From Hyphomicrobiales bacterium (GTDB lineage: Bacteria > Pseudomonadota > Alphaproteobacteria > Rhizobiales > Ancalomicrobiaceae): a DNA stretch of 64,000 nucleotides. The position numbers and the translations under genes were made by a program. Position 1 is the stretch's first letter, and each line of letters begins with the position of its first letter. The notes under the pieces are model-generated. The model was not told the DNA's origin and searched no databases. It was given only the letters and a program-made list of their open reading frames with translations. Of this stretch, positions 36,312-45,303 are shown piece by piece. The stretch spans positions 1-64,000 of the forward strand of contig JAJTBO010000012.1 of NCBI GenBank assembly GCA_021286855.1, in the 5' to 3' direction.

Positions 36312-36869
36312 TCACGCCATCGTATGCGCCCAGAGGATGCCGCAGCCGATCAGGGCGAGGCCGAAGCCGGCGGCGATCTCGGCGCGGTGGCCGACCGTCT
36401 CGCCGATCCGCCGGCCGAGCGAGAGCCCGATCGCCGTCATCACGAAGGTGGTCGCGCCGATGATCGGCGCGGCGACCAGGATGTCGACGTCGAGCAGCGC
36501 CAGCGACACGCCGACCGCCATCGCGTCGATCGAGGTGCCGAAGGCCGTGACGATCAGCCCGACGAGGCCGCGGCGCGGCGGCTCCTCGTCCTCCTCGCGC
36601 CGCCAGGCGTGCCAGGCCATGTGCAGGCCGACCGCCATCAGCAGGCCGAAGGCGATCCAGTGATCGATCGCCTCGACCCAGCCGGCGAAGGTCCAGCCGA
36701 TCGCCCAGCCGATGATCGGCGTCAGCATCTCGGTGAAGCCGAAGACGAAGGCGCCCTTCAGGACGGCGCCGGTCGATGGCGCGCCGTTGGCCGCGCCACG
36801 TCCGAGCGCGGCGGCGAAGGCGTCGATCGACAGGCCGAAGGCCAGAACGAAGAGGGAGAGGAGCGTCAT
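36312..36869 (-). CDS. mntP: manganese efflux pump MntP
   Basis: A 185-residue membrane protein made of two related halves of three helices each (DUF204). The paired aspartates sit in LAFGLSIDAFAAALGRG and VTAFGTSIDAMAVGVSLA, the ion-coordinating motifs of MntP. It exports Mn2+ to prevent intoxication. It stands alone, convergent with der. I looked for a yybP-ykoY type manganese riboswitch in the 200-base leader and found no convincing match. Confidence 0.92.
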   Translation of the reverse strand: MTLLSLFVLAFGLSIDAFAAALGRGAANGAPSTGAVLKGAFVFGFTEMLTPIIGWAIGWTFAGWVEAIDHWIAFGLLMAVGLHMAWHAWRREEDEEPPRRGLVGLIVTAFGTSIDAMAVGVSLALLDVDILVAAPIIGATTFVMTAIGLSLGRRIGETVGHRAEIAAGFGLALIGCGILWAHTMA

Positions 36870-37087
36870 GGAAACTCGCGAGGACCACCGGGACGAACGG
36901 GTGCGGAGCCGCTCTCCCCGGGTGAGGGCGGCCTACGCACCGGTCTCGTCAAACCTCTGAGGTCGATCGCGCCACGCGGGAAACCCCACGAGTGTGTTGA
37001 CGCGATCCCGCTTCGAGAGCGGCGACTACTCCCCGACGACGGCGGCGACCATGGCGGCATAGTTGCGTCGCGTCAAGCCGCTTGCGC

Positions 37088-37816
37088 TCAGTCGAGCCAG
37101 CTCTGGGTGGGGTGATCCCAGACCCGGCCGGAGATCTCGAGCTCCGGCGAGACCAGCTCGATCAGCTTGGGAACCAGAACGATCGGCGTGTCGAGCGTCT
37201 CGGCGTCCTCGCCCGGCATCGCCTGCGCCCGCATCCGGGTCCGGAGCGGTCCCGGATTGATCAGGTTGGCCTTGACGGCGGTGATCTCGAGCTCCATCGC
37301 CCAGGTCTTCACCATCGCCTCGAGCGCCGCCTTGGTCATCGCGTAGGGGCCCCAGAACGGCCGAATCCGCCGCGCGGCGCCCGAAGAGAGGAACACCGCC
37401 CGGCCCGCCGGAGCGAGCTTCAGGAGCGGCTCCATCGAGCGGATCAGCCGCCAGTTGGCGGTGAGGTTGACCGCGAGGACCTTGTCGAAATCCTTCGGCC
37501 CCGCGTGCGACAGCGGGCCCATCGGCCCGAGCAGGCCGGCGTTGCCGATCAGGATGTCGAGCCGGCCGAACTTCTCGTAGAGCGCCCCGCCGAGCCGATC
37601 GATCCCCTCCATGTCGGTGAGGTCGAGCGGAACCAGCGTCGCCGAGCCACCGAACGCCTGGATCTCGTCGTCGAGCTCCTCGAGCGCCCCTTGCGTGCGG
37701 GCGACGGCCACGACATGCGCCCCCGCCCGCGCCAGCTCCTTGGCGAGCGTGTAGCCGATGCCGCGCGACGCGCCGGTGACGAGCGCGATACGGTCGGTGA
37801 GGGGCTTGGCGGTCAT
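37088..37816 (-). CDS. short-chain dehydrogenase/reductase
   Basis: A 242-residue SDR. It shows the NAD(P) motif LVTGASRGIGYTLAKELARA, the NAG motif ILIGNAGLLG, and catalytic Ser in VFLSSGAARR and Tyr-Lys in YAMTKAALEA. The substrate is unknown. It is downstream of purF, separated by 64 bp, a common neighbour of purF in Hyphomicrobiales and perhaps on the same transcript. ATG 37816 is supported by AGGAG nine bases upstream. Confidence 0.92.
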   Translation of the reverse strand: MTAKPLTDRIALVTGASRGIGYTLAKELARAGAHVVAVARTQGALEELDDEIQAFGGSATLVPLDLTDMEGIDRLGGALYEKFGRLDILIGNAGLLGPMGPLSHAGPKDFDKVLAVNLTANWRLIRSMEPLLKLAPAGRAVFLSSGAARRIRPFWGPYAMTKAALEAMVKTWAMELEITAVKANLINPGPLRTRMRAQAMPGEDAETLDTPIVLVPKLIELVSPELEISGRVWDHPTQSWLD

Positions 37817-37880
37817 CGGTGGAGACTCCTGGACGCGGCGGAACGAGGGGAGGGGAGGACGCGGGCCTCGGCCCGCCCGA

Positions 37881-39374
37881 TCATTGCGATTCGACCAGAA
37901 GATCGAGGGCGCGGACGTCGCCGGCGAGCGCACGGTCGGTCAGTCGGGTCGGATAGTCGCCGGTGAAACAGGCGTCGCAGAACTGCGGCGAGCTCGCGTC
38001 GCGGTTCACCTCGCCGACGGCGCGATAGAGCCCGTCGATCGACAGGAAGGCGAGGCTGTCGACGTTGATGTAGGCGGCGAGCTCTTCGAGGTTCATCCGC
38101 GCCGCGATCAGCTTGGCCTTCTCCGGCGTGTCGACGCCGTAGAAGCAGGGATCGGTGGTCGGCGGCGAGGCGATGCGCATGTGCACTTCCTTCGCGCCGG
38201 CGTCGCGCACCATCTGCACGATCTTCTGCGACGTGGTGCCGCGCACGATCGAATCGTCGACCAGGATGACGCGCTTGCCCTCGATCACGTTGCGGTTCGG
38301 ATTGTGCTTGAGCTTGACGCCCATGTGCCGGATCGAATCGGTCGGCTGGATGAAGGTGCGGCCGACGTAGTGGTTGCGGATGATGCCGAGATCGAACGGC
38401 AGGCCGGCGCCCTCGGCGAAGCCCATCGCCGCCGGATTGCCGGAATCCGGCACCGGGATCACCACGTCCGCCTCGACCGGCGCTTCCCTCGCCAGCTCCT
38501 GGCCGATCCGCTTGCGGACCGCATAGACCGAGGTCGGGCCGAACACGGTGTCCGGACGGGCGAAATAGACGTATTCGAAGATGCAGAAGCGCGGCTTGGC
38601 TTCGGCGAAGGGGCGGATCGATTCGATCCCCTCGTCGGTGATCACCACCATCTCGCCCGGCTCGACCTCGCGGATGACGTTGCCGCCGATGATGTCGAGG
38701 GCGCAGCTCTCCGAGGCCAGAACGAAGCAGCCGTCGACGTCGCCGAGCACCAGCGGCCGGACGCCGCGCGGATCGCGCACGCCGATCATCTTCTTCTCGG
38801 AGAGCGCCACGAAGGCGAAGGCGCCCTCGATCTGGCGGAGCGCGTCGACGAAGCGGTCGACCAGCGCGCCCTTCGACGAGGTCGCGGCGAGGTGGATCAC
38901 CGTCTCGGTGTCGGAGGTCGACTGGAAGATCGAACCGCGGAGCTGGAGCTGGCGCTGAAGCGTCAGCGCATTGGTCAGATTGCCGTTGTGCGCCACCGCG
39001 AAGCCGCCGCCGTGGAACTCGGCGAACATCGGCTGGACGTTGCGCAGCACCTGCCCGCCGGTGGTGGCGTAGCGGGTGTGCCCGATCGCCCTGTTGCCCT
39101 TGAGGCGGGCGATCACGTTCGGCTTGGCGAAATTGTCGCCGACGAGGCCGATGTGGCGCTCGACGTGGAACTGTTGGCCGTCGTAGGTGACGATGCCGGC
39201 CGCCTCCTGGCCGCGATGCTGCAGCGCATGCAGGCCGAGCGCCGTCAGCGCGCCGGCCTCCGGATGCCCATAGACGCCGAAGACGCCGCATTCGTCGTGG
39301 AAATGGTCGTCGTGCTCGTCGCCGATCGTCCATTCGCCGCCGACCGCCGAGCCGTCGTTCACCCCTGCGTTCAT
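37881..39374 (-). CDS. purF: amidophosphoribosyltransferase
   Basis: Commits PRPP to purine synthesis by transferring ammonia from glutamine. It has 497 residues. The propeptide ends at Cys29 in FHDECGVFGVYGHPE, the glutaminase nucleophile after processing. Further motifs are ALQHRGQEAAGI, GHTRYATTGG, the PRPP loop VILVDDSIVRGTTSQKIVQM and four cysteines in the C-terminal half compatible with an iron-sulfur cluster. It is followed by the SDR gene and preceded by cvpA, a very conserved neighbourhood. Confidence 0.97.
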   Translation of the reverse strand: MNAGVNDGSAVGGEWTIGDEHDDHFHDECGVFGVYGHPEAGALTALGLHALQHRGQEAAGIVTYDGQQFHVERHIGLVGDNFAKPNVIARLKGNRAIGHTRYATTGGQVLRNVQPMFAEFHGGGFAVAHNGNLTNALTLQRQLQLRGSIFQSTSDTETVIHLAATSSKGALVDRFVDALRQIEGAFAFVALSEKKMIGVRDPRGVRPLVLGDVDGCFVLASESCALDIIGGNVIREVEPGEMVVITDEGIESIRPFAEAKPRFCIFEYVYFARPDTVFGPTSVYAVRKRIGQELAREAPVEADVVIPVPDSGNPAAMGFAEGAGLPFDLGIIRNHYVGRTFIQPTDSIRHMGVKLKHNPNRNVIEGKRVILVDDSIVRGTTSQKIVQMVRDAGAKEVHMRIASPPTTDPCFYGVDTPEKAKLIAARMNLEELAAYINVDSLAFLSIDGLYRAVGEVNRDASSPQFCDACFTGDYPTRLTDRALAGDVRALDLLVESQ

Positions 39375-39447
39375 CGATCGAAACCTTTCCGTCGATCCCG
39401 GCCTCGTCGGCCGCGCTCGCCGCGTCGCCGCAGCCGTCGTCCTGCCC

Positions 39448-40101
39448 TCAGGGCGTCTTCCCCGAATTGCCGATCATCTGCTCGAGCTGCTTCTTCTCGC
39501 CGTTGCGATAGAGCGGCGCTTCGCCGGTCTTGCCGGCCGCCGGCTTGGCCTCCGACGGCTCGGTCGCCGTTCCGTCGTCCGGCGTCTTCGGCTTCAACTT
39601 GCGCATGATCAGCTCTTCGGCGTTTTCCGGCAGTGCCGCGAGCAGCTTTTCGCCGAGCATGTCGAGCACCGGCTTCGACTTGGCCGACGCCACCCAGCGC
39701 GGTTGCTGCTGCGGCGGCACGAAGCCGTTGAAGAACTGGATCGCGACGACCAGCAGCAGCAGGCCGCGGGCCGCGCCGAACAGGAAGCCGAAGGTCCGGT
39801 CGAGCGCGCCGAAGGCGCTGTCGAGCACGAAGTCGGAGATCTTCATGGTGATCCAGCTGACCACCATCAGCGTCACCAGGAACAGGCCGGCGATCGTCAC
39901 CGCCATCGCCACCTGGCTGTTCGGCACGTAGGTCTGAACGGTCGGCAGCGCCTGCTTGTAGAAGACCAGCGCGACCACCGCCGCGGCCGCCCAGGAGGCG
40001 ATCGACAGCACTTCCCTGAGGAAGCCGCGATACATCGCCAGAAGCGCCGAGACGAGCACGACGACGATGACGATCCCGTCGAGAAGCGTGATGAAATCCA
40101 T
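39448..40101 (-). CDS. cvpA: CvpA-family membrane protein
   Basis: A 217-residue protein with four N-terminal membrane helices (starting FITLLDGIVIVVVLVSALLA) and a polar C-terminal tail rich in Lys, Glu and Ala. CvpA was found as a colicin V production factor and is an inner-membrane protein of unclear role in envelope homeostasis. It sits directly upstream of purF, the arrangement conserved in proteobacteria. Confidence 0.92.
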   Translation of the reverse strand: MDFITLLDGIVIVVVLVSALLAMYRGFLREVLSIASWAAAAVVALVFYKQALPTVQTYVPNSQVAMAVTIAGLFLVTLMVVSWITMKISDFVLDSAFGALDRTFGFLFGAARGLLLLVVAIQFFNGFVPPQQQPRWVASAKSKPVLDMLGEKLLAALPENAEELIMRKLKPKTPDDGTATEPSEAKPAAGKTGEAPLYRNGEKKQLEQMIGNSGKTP

Positions 40102-40302
40102 CCCTCGTGACCTCTTGCCGGTTCGCTCCGTCGGTCCGCCCCGAACGCTGCGATCGTCCCTCGTCCGTCTCGGCGTCGACGACCGCCTGCGCGCCGACGC
40201 AACGACGACGCCGACGGTCGGCTCATCGCCCCGTCGGCTTCGTCGACGTTTCGATACGCGAGCCGACGCCGCCGGTCCAGCCCGAAAACGTCGCGCGCCC
40301 GC

Positions 40303-41829
40303 TCACCGGGCCGTGACCCGCCCGCCGCGCGCCCCGCCCGTCGCGGAGCGCCGCTCCTCTTCGTCGTCGTCCCACGCGCTCACCGCGCGCGGCCGCGCCG
40401 CGCCGCCCGATCCGGCCGCGATCCGGGCGACCAGCCCGGCCAGCACGTCGATCTCGCCGAGCTCGAGCGCCGACGTCGGCGCGTCGCGTCCGCCGCGTTC
40501 GCTCTCCCGCTCCTTCGCCTCCGCGCCGTTGCCCTTCGGCACCACCGCCGACCGGAAGCCGAGCCGCTCCGCCTCCTTCAGCCGCGCCTCGCCGCGCGCC
40601 ACCGGCCGGACCGCGCCGGAGAGCCCCACCTCGCCGAAGAACACGCTCTCCGCCGGCAGCGCCACGCCGGAGAGCGAGGAGACCAACGCCGCCGCCACCG
40701 CCAGATCGGCCGCCGGCTCCTGGATCCTCAAGCCGCCGGCGACGTTGAGATAGACGTCGTGACTGGAGAGCCGCACGCCGCAATGCGCCTCGAGCACGGC
40801 GAGGATCATCGACAGCCGATTGCCGTCCCAGCCGACGACGGCGCGCCGCGCCGTGCCGAGCGCCGTCGGCGCGACCAGCGCCTGGATCTCGACGAGCAGT
40901 GGTCGCGACCCCTCCATGCCGGCGAAGACGGCGGTGCCCGGCGAGCGCCCGTCGCGCTCGCCGAGGAACAGCTCCGACGGATTGGCGACCTCGCGCAGGC
41001 CCGCCCCGGACATTTCGAAGACGCCGATCTCGTCGGTCGCCCCGAACCGGTTCTTGACCGAGCGCAGCACGCGGAAGCGCTGCGCCCCGTCGCCCTCGAA
41101 ATAGAGCACCGCGTCGACCATGTGCTCGACGACGCGCGGGCCGGCGATCTGCCCGTCCTTGGTGACGTGGCCGACCAGCACCACCGTCGCGCCCGAGGCC
41201 TTCGCCCAACGAATCAGCGCCTGCGCCGCGGTGCGCACCTGCGTCACCGTGCCCGGCGCCGAATCGGCGAGTTCGGTCCACAGCGTCTGGATCGAATCGA
41301 TCACCACCAGCGCCGGCGTCGCCCCGGCCTGGAGCGTCGCCAGAATGTCCTCGACCGACGTCTCCGCCGCGAGCGCCACCGGCGCGGAGGAGAGCCCGAG
41401 CCGTTCCGCCCGGAGCCGCACCTGCCCGATCGCCTCTTCGCCGGAGACGTAGACGACCCGGTGTCCGTTCTGCGCCAGCCGCGCCGCCGCCTGGATCAGC
41501 AGCGTCGACTTGCCGATGCCCGGATCGCCGCCGACCAGGATCGCCGAGCCGCGCACGAAGCCGCCGCCGGTGACCCGATCGAGCTCGCCGATGCCCGAGG
41601 CGATGCGCGGCGCTTCCTTGGCCTCGCCGGCCAGCGCCACCAGCGGCACCACCCGGCCGCGCCTCGCCGACACCGCGACCGCCGACGGCGCGCCGCCGAC
41701 CCCGCCGGCCCCGCCGTCGACCTCCTCGACGATGGTGTTCCATTCGCCGCAACCGTCGCAGCGTCCGGACCAACGCGCCGAGACCGAGCCGCAGTTCTGA
41801 CAGACGAAACGGGTGGAACGCTTGGCCAT
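40303..41829 (-). CDS. radA: DNA repair protein RadA
   Basis: A 508-residue RecA-like ATPase that drives branch migration during recombinational repair. It begins with a C4 zinc finger (Cys10, Cys13, Cys24, Cys27 in FVCQNCGSVSARWSGRCDGC). The Walker A motif is VGGDPGIGKSTLLIQ, and KNRFGATDEIGVFEM is the RadA-specific KNRFG motif. The C-terminal third is Lon-protease-like without catalytic residues. ATG 41829 begins the zinc finger; the frame extends 16 codons further upstream without support. It is preceded by alr in the usual order, but a MOSC gene is inserted between them here. Confidence 0.96.
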   Translation of the reverse strand: MAKRSTRFVCQNCGSVSARWSGRCDGCGEWNTIVEEVDGGAGGVGGAPSAVAVSARRGRVVPLVALAGEAKEAPRIASGIGELDRVTGGGFVRGSAILVGGDPGIGKSTLLIQAAARLAQNGHRVVYVSGEEAIGQVRLRAERLGLSSAPVALAAETSVEDILATLQAGATPALVVIDSIQTLWTELADSAPGTVTQVRTAAQALIRWAKASGATVVLVGHVTKDGQIAGPRVVEHMVDAVLYFEGDGAQRFRVLRSVKNRFGATDEIGVFEMSGAGLREVANPSELFLGERDGRSPGTAVFAGMEGSRPLLVEIQALVAPTALGTARRAVVGWDGNRLSMILAVLEAHCGVRLSSHDVYLNVAGGLRIQEPAADLAVAAALVSSLSGVALPAESVFFGEVGLSGAVRPVARGEARLKEAERLGFRSAVVPKGNGAEAKERESERGGRDAPTSALELGEIDVLAGLVARIAAGSGGAARPRAVSAWDDDEEERRSATGGARGGRVTAR

Positions 41830-42055
41830 GGAATCTCCGTCGCCGGTCGGAGCTCCGCTTCGGAGCCGCGTCGGCACGATGACACGATGTTCTTGTTTTG
41901 TACAGTCGCGATCGACGGCGTGACGGCGCGACGGCGCGTCGGAGCGAGACGGACATCGCCGATCTCATGTCCCGATTCGCGTCGACCCGTCCGTCGTCAT
42001 CGTCGCGTCATCGGTTCTGTCCCATCACCACGCCTTTCCGAACGGGGAGAGGGCG

Positions 42056-42598
42056 ATGCGGGGACGAGTGGTTTCGGTGGCGCGCGACGACGGACATCGC
42101 TTCTCCAAGCCCGTCGCGGCTTCGATCCGGCTCCTCGCCGGTCTCGGCGTCGAGGGCGACGCCCATTGCGGCGAGACGGTGAAGCATCGCTCGCGCGTCG
42201 CCGCCGATCCGACGCAGCCCAATCTGCGTCAGGTCCATCTGATCCAGGCCGAACTCTTCGACGAACTCGCCGCGAAGGGCTTCGCGCTCGGCCCCGGCGA
42301 TCTCGGCGAGAACGTCCTGACCGCGGGCCTCGATCTCCTCGCCCTGCCGCGCGGCGCGCGCCTACGGCTCGGCCCCGAGGCGGTCGTCGAGGTGACCGGC
42401 CTGCGCAACCCCTGCGCCCAGATCGACGGCTTCCGCAGAGGCCTGCTCGCCGCCGTGCTCGACCGCGCCGCCGACGGCTCGCTCGTCCGCAAGGCCGGGA
42501 TCATGGGCGTCGTGATCGCGGGCGGCGACGTACGGCCCGAAGATCCGATCGAGGTCGTCCTGCCGTCCGAGCCGTGGTCGAAGCTCGAGCGCGTGTGA
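42056..42598 (+). CDS. MOSC domain-containing protein
   Basis: A 180-residue MOSC (Moco sulfurase C-terminal) domain protein, beta-barrel folded. It shows GLGVEGDAHCGETVKHRSRV, a histidine-rich loop, VHLIQAELFDELAAKG and the conserved cysteine in VTGLRNPCAQIDGFRRGLL, the site that carries sulfur or binds molybdenum cofactor. Such proteins bind Moco and reduce N-hydroxylated compounds or handle sulfur carriers. It diverges from radA with 226 bp between and converges on alr. Confidence 0.9.
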   Translation: MRGRVVSVARDDGHRFSKPVAASIRLLAGLGVEGDAHCGETVKHRSRVAADPTQPNLRQVHLIQAELFDELAAKGFALGPGDLGENVLTAGLDLLALPRGARLRLGPEAVVEVTGLRNPCAQIDGFRRGLLAAVLDRAADGSLVRKAGIMGVVIAGGDVRPEDPIEVVLPSEPWSKLERV

Positions 42599-42602
42599 GC
42601 CT

Positions 42603-43730
42603 TCAGCGGCGGATGCGTTCGTAGCGCCGTCCGAGCGAGGTCAGCACCTCGTAGTCGATCGTGCCCATCGCCGCCGCAGCCTCCTGCAGCGTGACGTTCG
42701 GCCCGATCAGCTCGACCACGTCGCCACGCGCCGCTTGTGGAACGTCGGTGACGTCGACCATCATGAGATCCATCGAGATCCGCCCGACGATCGGGACGGG
42801 TCGGCCGTGCAGGAAGCCGCGGCCGCCCAGCCTTTCGTCGGCGCTCGACGCCGTGCGGTGAAAGCCGTCGGCATAACCGACCGAGAGCACGGCGAGCCGG
42901 CTCGCCCGTTTCGGCGTCTGCCGCGCGCCGTAGCCGACGCTCTCGCCGGCGCGGGCGTCGCGCACCTGTAGGATCGTCGCCTCGAGCCCGACCACCGGCC
43001 GCATCGGCGAGGCCTCGCCGGTCCGGATCGCGCCGCCGTAGAGGGCGACGCCGGGCCGCACCAGATCGAAATGATACTCTGCGCCGAGATGGACGCCGGA
43101 GGAATTGGCCAGCGAGGCCGAGAGCCCTGGAAACAGCGGCCGGATCGCCCGGAACCGCTCGAGTTGGCGCAGGTTCAGCGGATGGCCCGGCTCGTCGGCG
43201 CAGGCGAGGTGGCTCATCACCAGCTCGGCCCCGGCGGCGGCGGCGAGGTCCGGCCGATCGGCGAGCGCGCGCGCCTCGTCGAGATCGAGCCCATGCCGGT
43301 TCATGCCGGTGTCGACGTGGATGGCGGAAGGAAGCGCCAGACCTTCCTCGCGTCCGAACGCGGCCCAGTCCTCGATCTCCGGGAAGGATCCGAGCACCGG
43401 CGCGAGGCCGTGTTCGGCGAGCGTCGTCTCCGTGCCGGGCAGTAGGCCGTTCAGCACGAAGATCCGCGCCCGATCGCGTCCGCCCTCGGCGAGCGCGGCG
43501 CGCAACGCCACCCCTTCGCCGACATGGGCGACGAAGAAGGTGCGGCAGCCGTCGGCGGCCATCGCCTTCGCCGCCGCGGTCGCGCCGGTGCCGTAGCCGT
43601 CGGCCTTGACCACGCCGGCGGTCTCGACGCCGGGACCGACCCGCGCGGCGATGGTCCGGCGATTGGCGACGATCGCGGCGGTGTCGATGGTGAGGCGGGT
43701 CGGGCGAGGGAAGGGGGCGTCTTCGGTCAT
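42603..43730 (-). CDS. alr: alanine racemase
   Basis: A PLP enzyme of 375 residues making D-alanine for peptidoglycan. The Lys that binds PLP is in ETAGVVKADGYGTGATAA. The second catalytic residue, Tyr, is in ESVGYGARQTPK and is followed by LAVLSVGYADGFHR. The substrate-binding region PIVGRISMDLMMVDVTD is standard. It belongs to the dnaB-alr-radA order of the group; here dnaB is separated from it by an MFS gene on the other strand. It ends 4 bp from the convergent MOSC gene. Confidence 0.96.
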   Translation of the reverse strand: MTEDAPFPRPTRLTIDTAAIVANRRTIAARVGPGVETAGVVKADGYGTGATAAAKAMAADGCRTFFVAHVGEGVALRAALAEGGRDRARIFVLNGLLPGTETTLAEHGLAPVLGSFPEIEDWAAFGREEGLALPSAIHVDTGMNRHGLDLDEARALADRPDLAAAAGAELVMSHLACADEPGHPLNLRQLERFRAIRPLFPGLSASLANSSGVHLGAEYHFDLVRPGVALYGGAIRTGEASPMRPVVGLEATILQVRDARAGESVGYGARQTPKRASRLAVLSVGYADGFHRTASSADERLGGRGFLHGRPVPIVGRISMDLMMVDVTDVPQAARGDVVELIGPNVTLQEAAAAMGTIDYEVLTSLGRRYERIRR

Positions 43731-43833
43731 GATGCGCCGAGGGAGCCTCGGGAAAGGGGCGACGTCAAGGCGGGCCGGCGTCGCGCCTCGTTCGGGCGGC
43801 TCCGATGGAGGCCGCCGCCGTCTCGTCTCTCGT

Positions 43834-43957
43834 GCGCGATGGTTCGAGACGTCGCCTGCGGCCGCTCCTCACCATGAGGCGTATGTGTTTGCCGCTATTA
43901 CAAGAAGCGCCTCATGGTGAGGAGCGGGCCTTCGGCCCGCGTCTCGAATCATCGCGC
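43834..43957. repeat. palindromic dispersed repeat, copy 1
   Basis: About 124 bp forming a large hairpin. The outer arms GCGCGATGGTTCGAGACG and CGTCTCGAATCATCGCGC differ at one base, and the inner arms CTCCTCACCATGAGGCG and CGCCTCATGGTGAGGAG pair perfectly. The internal region contains GTATGTGTTTGCC. A second, related copy is at 61581-61696. It lies in the gap between alr and the MFS gene. Its size and symmetry suggest a REP- or MITE-like element. Confidence 0.8.
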
Positions 43958-44063
43958 CCCATCGCGTCCCGCCTCGCCCCGACCACCAGACCGCCCACAG
44001 CCGCTCTTGCTCCCGACGCCCCGCCGTGATCCGCTCGGTTTCCCCGTCCGGAACCGCTCCAGC

Positions 44064-45293
44064 ATGTCCACGTCGCCGCCACCGACCCCGCCCTCCGAAA
44101 GCCCCGCCTCGCGCGGCGTGCGCCGGGGCTCGCTCGACTGGATCCGAATCAACGTCGCGCTGTTCCTCTCCGGCTACGCGATCTTCTCGCAGCTCTACTG
44201 CGTGCAGCCGCTGCTGCCGGATCTGGCGCGGGAGTTCTCCGTCTCGGCGGCGGAGAGCTCGTTGGCGCTGTCGTTGTCGACCGGCTTTCTCGCCGTCGCC
44301 ATCCTCATCGCCGGCGCGCTGTCGCAGAGCCTGTCGCGCAAGGCGCTGATGTTCGCCTCGCTCGGCCTCGCCGCCCTGTTGGAGCTCGCCGTGGCGGCGA
44401 CGCCGTCCTGGCCCGTCCTCCTGGTCTTGCGCGCGCTCGAGGGGCTGGCGCTCGGCGGCGCGCCGGCCGTCGCCATGGCCTATCTCGCCGAGGAGATCGA
44501 GCCGGCCGGCCTCGGCGCGGCGATGGGCCTCTACATCGGCGGCAACGCCGCCGGCGGCATGGCCGGCCGCGTCGTCACCGGCCTCGTCGCCGAACACTCC
44601 GACTGGCGCGTCGCCCTCGCCGTGATCGGCGGCCTCGGCCTCGCCGCCGCCCTCGGCTTCGCAGCGCTGCTGCCCGCCTCGCGCAACTTCGCGCCGCGCC
44701 CCTTTGCGGGCCTCGCGCCCCATCTCGCCGCCTGGGGCCGCCATCTCGGCGATCCGGCCCTGCGAGCGTTGTTCCTGGTCGCCTTCCTGGCGATGGGCGG
44801 CTTCGTCACCGCCTACAACTACATCGGCTTCCGCCTGATGCTGCCGCCCTTCGAGCTGGGTCAGGCCGCGGTCGGCGCGATCTTCACCGTCTACGTCGCC
44901 GGCATCGTCGCCTCGCCGGTCGCCGGCGGATTGGCCGATCGCTTCGGCCGTGGCCGCGTGCTCCTCGGCGGCGTCGCGCTCTCCGCCCTCGGCCTCGTCG
45001 TCACGCTCGCCGCGAACCTCCTGGCGATCGTTCTCGGCGTCGCGTTGATCACCGCCGGCTTCTTCGCCGCCCATACGGTGGCCGGCGGCTGGGTCGGGGC
45101 GCGGGCGAAGGGCGACAAGGCGCACGCCTCCTCGCTCTATCTCCTCGCCTATTACCTGGGATCCTCGGTGATGGGCTCGCTCGGCGGCCTCGCCTGGACC
45201 GATTTCGGCTGGCGCGGCGTCGTCGTCTTCGTCGCGACGCTGATGGCGGGGCAGGCCGGTCTGGCGTTGCGGCTGGGCCGGGGCGCGCGCTGA
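44064..45293 (+). CDS. major facilitator superfamily transporter
   Basis: A 409-residue transporter with 12 hydrophobic segments, preceded by a polar proline-rich N-terminus. It resembles YnfM-type drug/metabolite exporters: VSAAESSLALSLSTGFLAVA, ALEGLALGGAPAVAMAYLAE and LADRFGRGRVLLGG as the loop signature between helices 8 and 9. The substrate cannot be predicted. ATG 44064 is chosen; the open frame runs back to 43914 only because it crosses the palindromic repeat. It converges on dnaB with 10 bp between. Confidence 0.88.
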   Translation: MSTSPPPTPPSESPASRGVRRGSLDWIRINVALFLSGYAIFSQLYCVQPLLPDLAREFSVSAAESSLALSLSTGFLAVAILIAGALSQSLSRKALMFASLGLAALLELAVAATPSWPVLLVLRALEGLALGGAPAVAMAYLAEEIEPAGLGAAMGLYIGGNAAGGMAGRVVTGLVAEHSDWRVALAVIGGLGLAAALGFAALLPASRNFAPRPFAGLAPHLAAWGRHLGDPALRALFLVAFLAMGGFVTAYNYIGFRLMLPPFELGQAAVGAIFTVYVAGIVASPVAGGLADRFGRGRVLLGGVALSALGLVVTLAANLLAIVLGVALITAGFFAAHTVAGGWVGARAKGDKAHASSLYLLAYYLGSSVMGSLGGLAWTDFGWRGVVVFVATLMAGQAGLALRLGRGAR

Positions 45294-45303
45294 CCTCGTC
45301 CGG

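Noticed and set aside
36870-37087. Possible yybP-ykoY manganese riboswitch upstream of mntP
   Set aside because: The leader contains GGGGAG-like and CTCA-like pieces but not in the order or spacing of the riboswitch core, so it cannot be claimed by eye.
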